From the NCBI RefSeq assembly GCF_002752655.1, contig NZ_CP023737.1:2380001-2444000 (forward strand): a DNA stretch of 64,000 bases, given 5' to 3'. Origin of the DNA: Methylosinus trichosporium OB3b. GTDB lineage: Bacteria > Pseudomonadota > Alphaproteobacteria > Rhizobiales > Beijerinckiaceae. Every line of letters begins with the position of its first letter. The first letter of the stretch is position 1. This document shows positions 61,624 to 64,000 of this stretch, piece after piece. The translations under genes were made by a program, and so were the position numbers. The notes below the pieces were generated by a model. The model made no database searches. It was not told the DNA's origin and saw nothing but the letters and a program-made list of their open reading frames with translations.

Positions 61624-62501
61624 GCCGATTCGCCCGCCAGAGCGCGCGAGCGCGGCCGCAGCAGGCGCCGCAGCAGAACGCCGCCGGCGCCCGCGAGCGC
61701 CGTGGCGATGTATTGGCCCTTGCCCGCGTGAACCTTCTCGCTCAGCGGATCGGCGACCAGCAGTCGCCGCGTCAGCGTCTCGGCGAGGCGCTGGATCGCG
61801 CCCACCTCCATGGCGAGGCGAATGTCGGCGATGCGCTCGGCGAAGGAGGCGCTGCGCTCCAGCAGCTCGCTCGTGCGCGCCGCGAGCTCGCGCAGCACGG
61901 CGGCGAGCTGCGGCGAGGCGGCCGGCGCGGCCAGCATCTCGACGCTCGCGCCATGGGCCGCGAGCGCGTCCTGCGGCAGATACACCCGATCGAGCGTGCG
62001 AAAATCCTTCGCGCAGTCCTGCAGATGATTGATGATCTGCAGCGCCGCGCAGAGCGCGTCATTGGCGCCATAGGTCGCGGCGCGGTCCTCGCCATGCACG
62101 TCGAGCACATAGCGTCCGACCGGCATGGCCGAATAGCGGCAATAATCGAGGAGGTCGTCGAAGTCGCGATAGCGCGTCTGCGTCACGTCGCGGCGGAAGG
62201 CCGCGAGCAAATCCTGCGCGTGGCGCGGCTCGAGCGCGCGCTCGGCGAGGATGTCGCGCAGCCGCAGGGCGACGGCGATCGGCTCGCCGCTCCCGAGCAG
62301 CGCCGCCTCCATACGGTCGAGCATGGCGAGCTTCTCGTCCGCCGAAAGAGTCGCATGGTCGGAGATGTCGTCCGCGGCGCGGACGAAATCATAGAAGGCG
62401 AGGATCGGCGCGCGATGGCGCGGGGCGATGAACACGGAAGCGACGGGAAAATTCTCGTCCCCGTGCCCCTTGCCCGAAGCGGCGGCCGCGATGTCGCTCA
62501 T
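61620..62501 (-). CDS. hpnC: Hydroxysqualene synthase HpnC
   Basis: 293 residues, homologous to HpnD. Converts presqualene diphosphate to hydroxysqualene. It has DENFPVASVFIAPRHRAPIL, then FYDFVRAADDISDHATLS (first Asp motif), LDYCRYSAMPVGRYVLDVHG and NHLQDCAKDFRTLDRVYLPQ (second motif region). A hydrophobic C-terminal stretch (GQYIATALAGAGGVLLRRLL) may touch the membrane. Starts 18 bp after hpnB. Confidence 0.95.
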   Translation of the reverse strand: MSDIAAAASGKGHGDENFPVASVFIAPRHRAPILAFYDFVRAADDISDHATLSADEKLAMLDRMEAALLGSGEPIAVALRLRDILAERALEPRHAQDLLAAFRRDVTQTRYRDFDDLLDYCRYSAMPVGRYVLDVHGEDRAATYGANDALCAALQIINHLQDCAKDFRTLDRVYLPQDALAAHGASVEMLAAPAASPQLAAVLRELAARTSELLERSASFAERIADIRLAMEVGAIQRLAETLTRRLLVADPLSEKVHAGKGQYIATALAGAGGVLLRRLLRPRSRALAGESA

Positions 62502-62519
62502 GAAGCCCGTCCTCGCTCG

Positions 62520-63671
62520 TCACGGCGCCTGATACCGCCCCTTCCAGGCGCCGCCGCGCCCGCGGCCGTGCCGCCAGGCGGACAGCAATGTGAACCACGT
62601 ATAGCAGGCGGCGACGAGGGGCAAGGCGAAGGCGCCGATCCGGCTCAACCCATAGAAGCGCAGGGTCGGCATATAGGCCTGCGCCATCAGCAGATAGGCG
62701 ACGAGCGCCGGAAAGGCGGAGGCCTCGCGGCCGGAGAAGACGATGAGGGGCGGGGCGAGATAAACGAGCCCCATGCCGGCGACCGCGACGGCGAGGCGCC
62801 AGGGCGAATAGCGCAGCTGCGCATAGGCCGAGCGCGTCACCATGCTCTCGATCTCGACATAATTGGCGTAGGGGCGCAGGCTGAAGGCGTCGTCGGTGAG
62901 GCCGAGCCAGATCGGGCCTTCCCGCTTCATGAGCTTGCCGAGCGCGCAATCGTCGATCAGCGCGCCGCGGATCTGCGCGAGGCCGCCGGCCCGCTCCAGC
63001 GCGTCGGGCCGCACCAGCATCACGCCGCCGGCCGCCGCCGCCACCCGGCTCTCCGGATCATTGACGCGGGAGAAGGGATAGAGCTTCTGAAAGAAGAAGA
63101 TGAAGGCGGGAACGAACCAGCGCTCAGCGACGCTCTCGCAGCGTAGCTTGACCATCAGAGAGGCGAGCACGGTCCCGCGCGCCTGCGCCCCCGCGACCAG
63201 CCGCTCGAGCAGTTGCGGCCCGAAGCCGATGTCGGCGTCGCAGAAGAGCACATAGTCCGGCCGCTGCGGCAGCGCCATCACATGAGAAAAGCCGCGGTTC
63301 ATCGCCGCCAGCTTGCCGGTCCAGCCCTGCTCGGGCCGGCCCTGCAGCACGGTGAGCCGCTCGGCCGCGCCCTCCCGCTCGGCGACGGCGCGCGCCACTT
63401 CGGCGGTGCCGTCGGAGCTCTCGTCGTCGACCAGAACGACGTCGAGCCGACCGCTGAACTCCTGCCGCAGCAGGGACTGCAGGGCGAAGGCGATGACATC
63501 GGCCTCGTCGCGCGCCGGAACGACGGCGACGACCCTGGCCCCGGCCGGCGCATGGGCGCCGGGCGGGGCGAAGCGTCGGTCATGCTCGGCGAGCCGCCAG
63601 AAGGCGCCGTGACCGATGAGAAGATAGAGCCAGACGAGCAGGCCAGCGCCGGCGAGGAGGGTGAGGATCAT
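62520..63671 (-). CDS. hpnB: Hopanoid-associated glycosyltransferase HpnB
   Basis: 383 residues, GT2 family. Hydrophobic N-terminus (MILTLLAGAGLLVWLYLLIG), then the GT-A core: VVAVVPARDEADVIAFALQS, VVLVDDESSDGTAEVARAVA, the metal-binding YVLFCDADIGFGP and acceptor-site IDDCALGKLMKREGPIWLGL, ending with three C-terminal spans. HpnB is found in hopanoid operons of many bacteria; its sugar acceptor is not settled. Start at 63671; upstream in-frame residues are not conserved. Confidence 0.92.
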   Translation of the reverse strand: MILTLLAGAGLLVWLYLLIGHGAFWRLAEHDRRFAPPGAHAPAGARVVAVVPARDEADVIAFALQSLLRQEFSGRLDVVLVDDESSDGTAEVARAVAEREGAAERLTVLQGRPEQGWTGKLAAMNRGFSHVMALPQRPDYVLFCDADIGFGPQLLERLVAGAQARGTVLASLMVKLRCESVAERWFVPAFIFFFQKLYPFSRVNDPESRVAAAAGGVMLVRPDALERAGGLAQIRGALIDDCALGKLMKREGPIWLGLTDDAFSLRPYANYVEIESMVTRSAYAQLRYSPWRLAVAVAGMGLVYLAPPLIVFSGREASAFPALVAYLLMAQAYMPTLRFYGLSRIGAFALPLVAACYTWFTLLSAWRHGRGRGGAWKGRYQAP

Positions 63672-63822
63672 CTCTCGAGAAGCGTCCGGGGAGCGTTCAC
63701 GCGCCGGCCTGCCTGCGAGCAGACAGGGCCGAAGCTCACGGCCAGGGCTTAGCACCGCACAGCCACGCTGGCCAGAGGAGAACCGGGTTCCATCAACAAT
63801 TTCAACCGCCGGGCGCGCTTGC

Positions 63823-64000
63823 TCACGACGCCATGGCCTCGAGATAGCCGGTCGGCCCGCGCTGGGTCATGGCCTCGAACGCGCCGTGACGCCTGCGGAC
63901 GACGTCGAGATCCTCCGGCAGGGCGATCGAGCGGCCGGCCTCGGCGAGCACGAGGTCGGCGTGCCGCCGCAGCGCTGCGAGACGCGCCGCGTCCCGCTCG
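63823..64000 (-). CDS. C-terminal end of an unrecognised gene (5' part outside window)
   Basis: The last 58 residues of a minus-strand frame open at the window edge: ERDAARLAALRRHADLVLAE, AGRSIALPEDLDVVRRRHGA, FEAMTQRGPTGYLEAMAS. The text is helical, with normal codon usage. It does not look like the end of hpnA. It ends about 150 bp before the hpnB start on the same strand. Identity unknown. Confidence 0.5.
   Translation of the reverse strand, partial: ERDAARLAALRRHADLVLAEAGRSIALPEDLDVVRRRHGAFEAMTQRGPTGYLEAMAS

Overview
The window comes from a high-GC (roughly two thirds G+C) alphaproteobacterium of the Hyphomicrobiales type. The evidence is the hopanoid squalene module (hpnB-C-D-E), the MinD/MinE pair, a DUF2865 protein, the Pls/PosA-type synthetase, and rhizobial-style intergenic palindromes. 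A methanotroph of the Methylosinus/Methylocystis group would fit, but no C1 gene lies here, so the genus is inference.

Layout. 0-3.4 kb: end of minD and minE, a convergent serine acetyltransferase/haem-binding protein pair, and an XRE-cupin regulator. 3.4-10.2 kb: an accessory patch holding an ISAs1 transposase scrap, a haemagglutinin/histidine-kinase chimeric pseudogene, a complete arsenic operon (arsR-arsI-arsC-arsD-arsA-ACR3), a decayed outer-membrane protein and a bufferin-type metallophore gene. 10.3-17.8 kb: two LysR regulators, small enzymes, tRNA-Arg(CCG), a stand-alone ketoacyl synthase and prmA. 17.8-24.7 kb: a cell-envelope glycosylation-like run (FAD oxidoreductase, GtrA, a large GT-C-like membrane protein, a secreted hypothetical, an acyltransferase). 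25.3-30.4 kb: tsaD, a PLD-family protein, gpsA and several secreted proteins. 30.5-34.0 kb: a cytochrome bd operon (cydP-cydA-cydB-cydX, minus strand) that includes both small subunits. 34.2-46.5 kb: tRNA-Asp, msrPQ, a 1,356-residue Pls/PosA-type synthetase, and an OmpA-adaptor-OmpA-RND pump cluster ending at tRNA-Thr(CGT).

46.5-55.25 kb is the most interesting region. It is a compact integrative element in the 3' end of tRNA-Thr. An imperfect copy of the tRNA end marks the right border. It carries a P4-type tyrosine integrase, an AlpA-like regulator, a P4/D5-type primase-helicase, and an origin-like block (a 21-bp inverted repeat with 65-bp spacer, followed by five 10-bp iterons). It also has two ribbon-helix-helix paralogues and several unrecognised genes, but no virion, packaging or conjugation genes. 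Beyond the right border lie remnants of another integrase and of an IS4-type transposase, so the site looks like a repeated insertion target.

55.9-64 kb is core again: an enoyl-CoA hydratase-like protein, UDP-glucose dehydrogenase, kdsA, the tightly overlapped hpnB-C-D-E operon and the 3' end of one unrecognised gene. Several families of short palindromic repeats are scattered in intergenic DNA. One copy sits inside a membrane-protein gene and another supplies the stop codon of hpnE.
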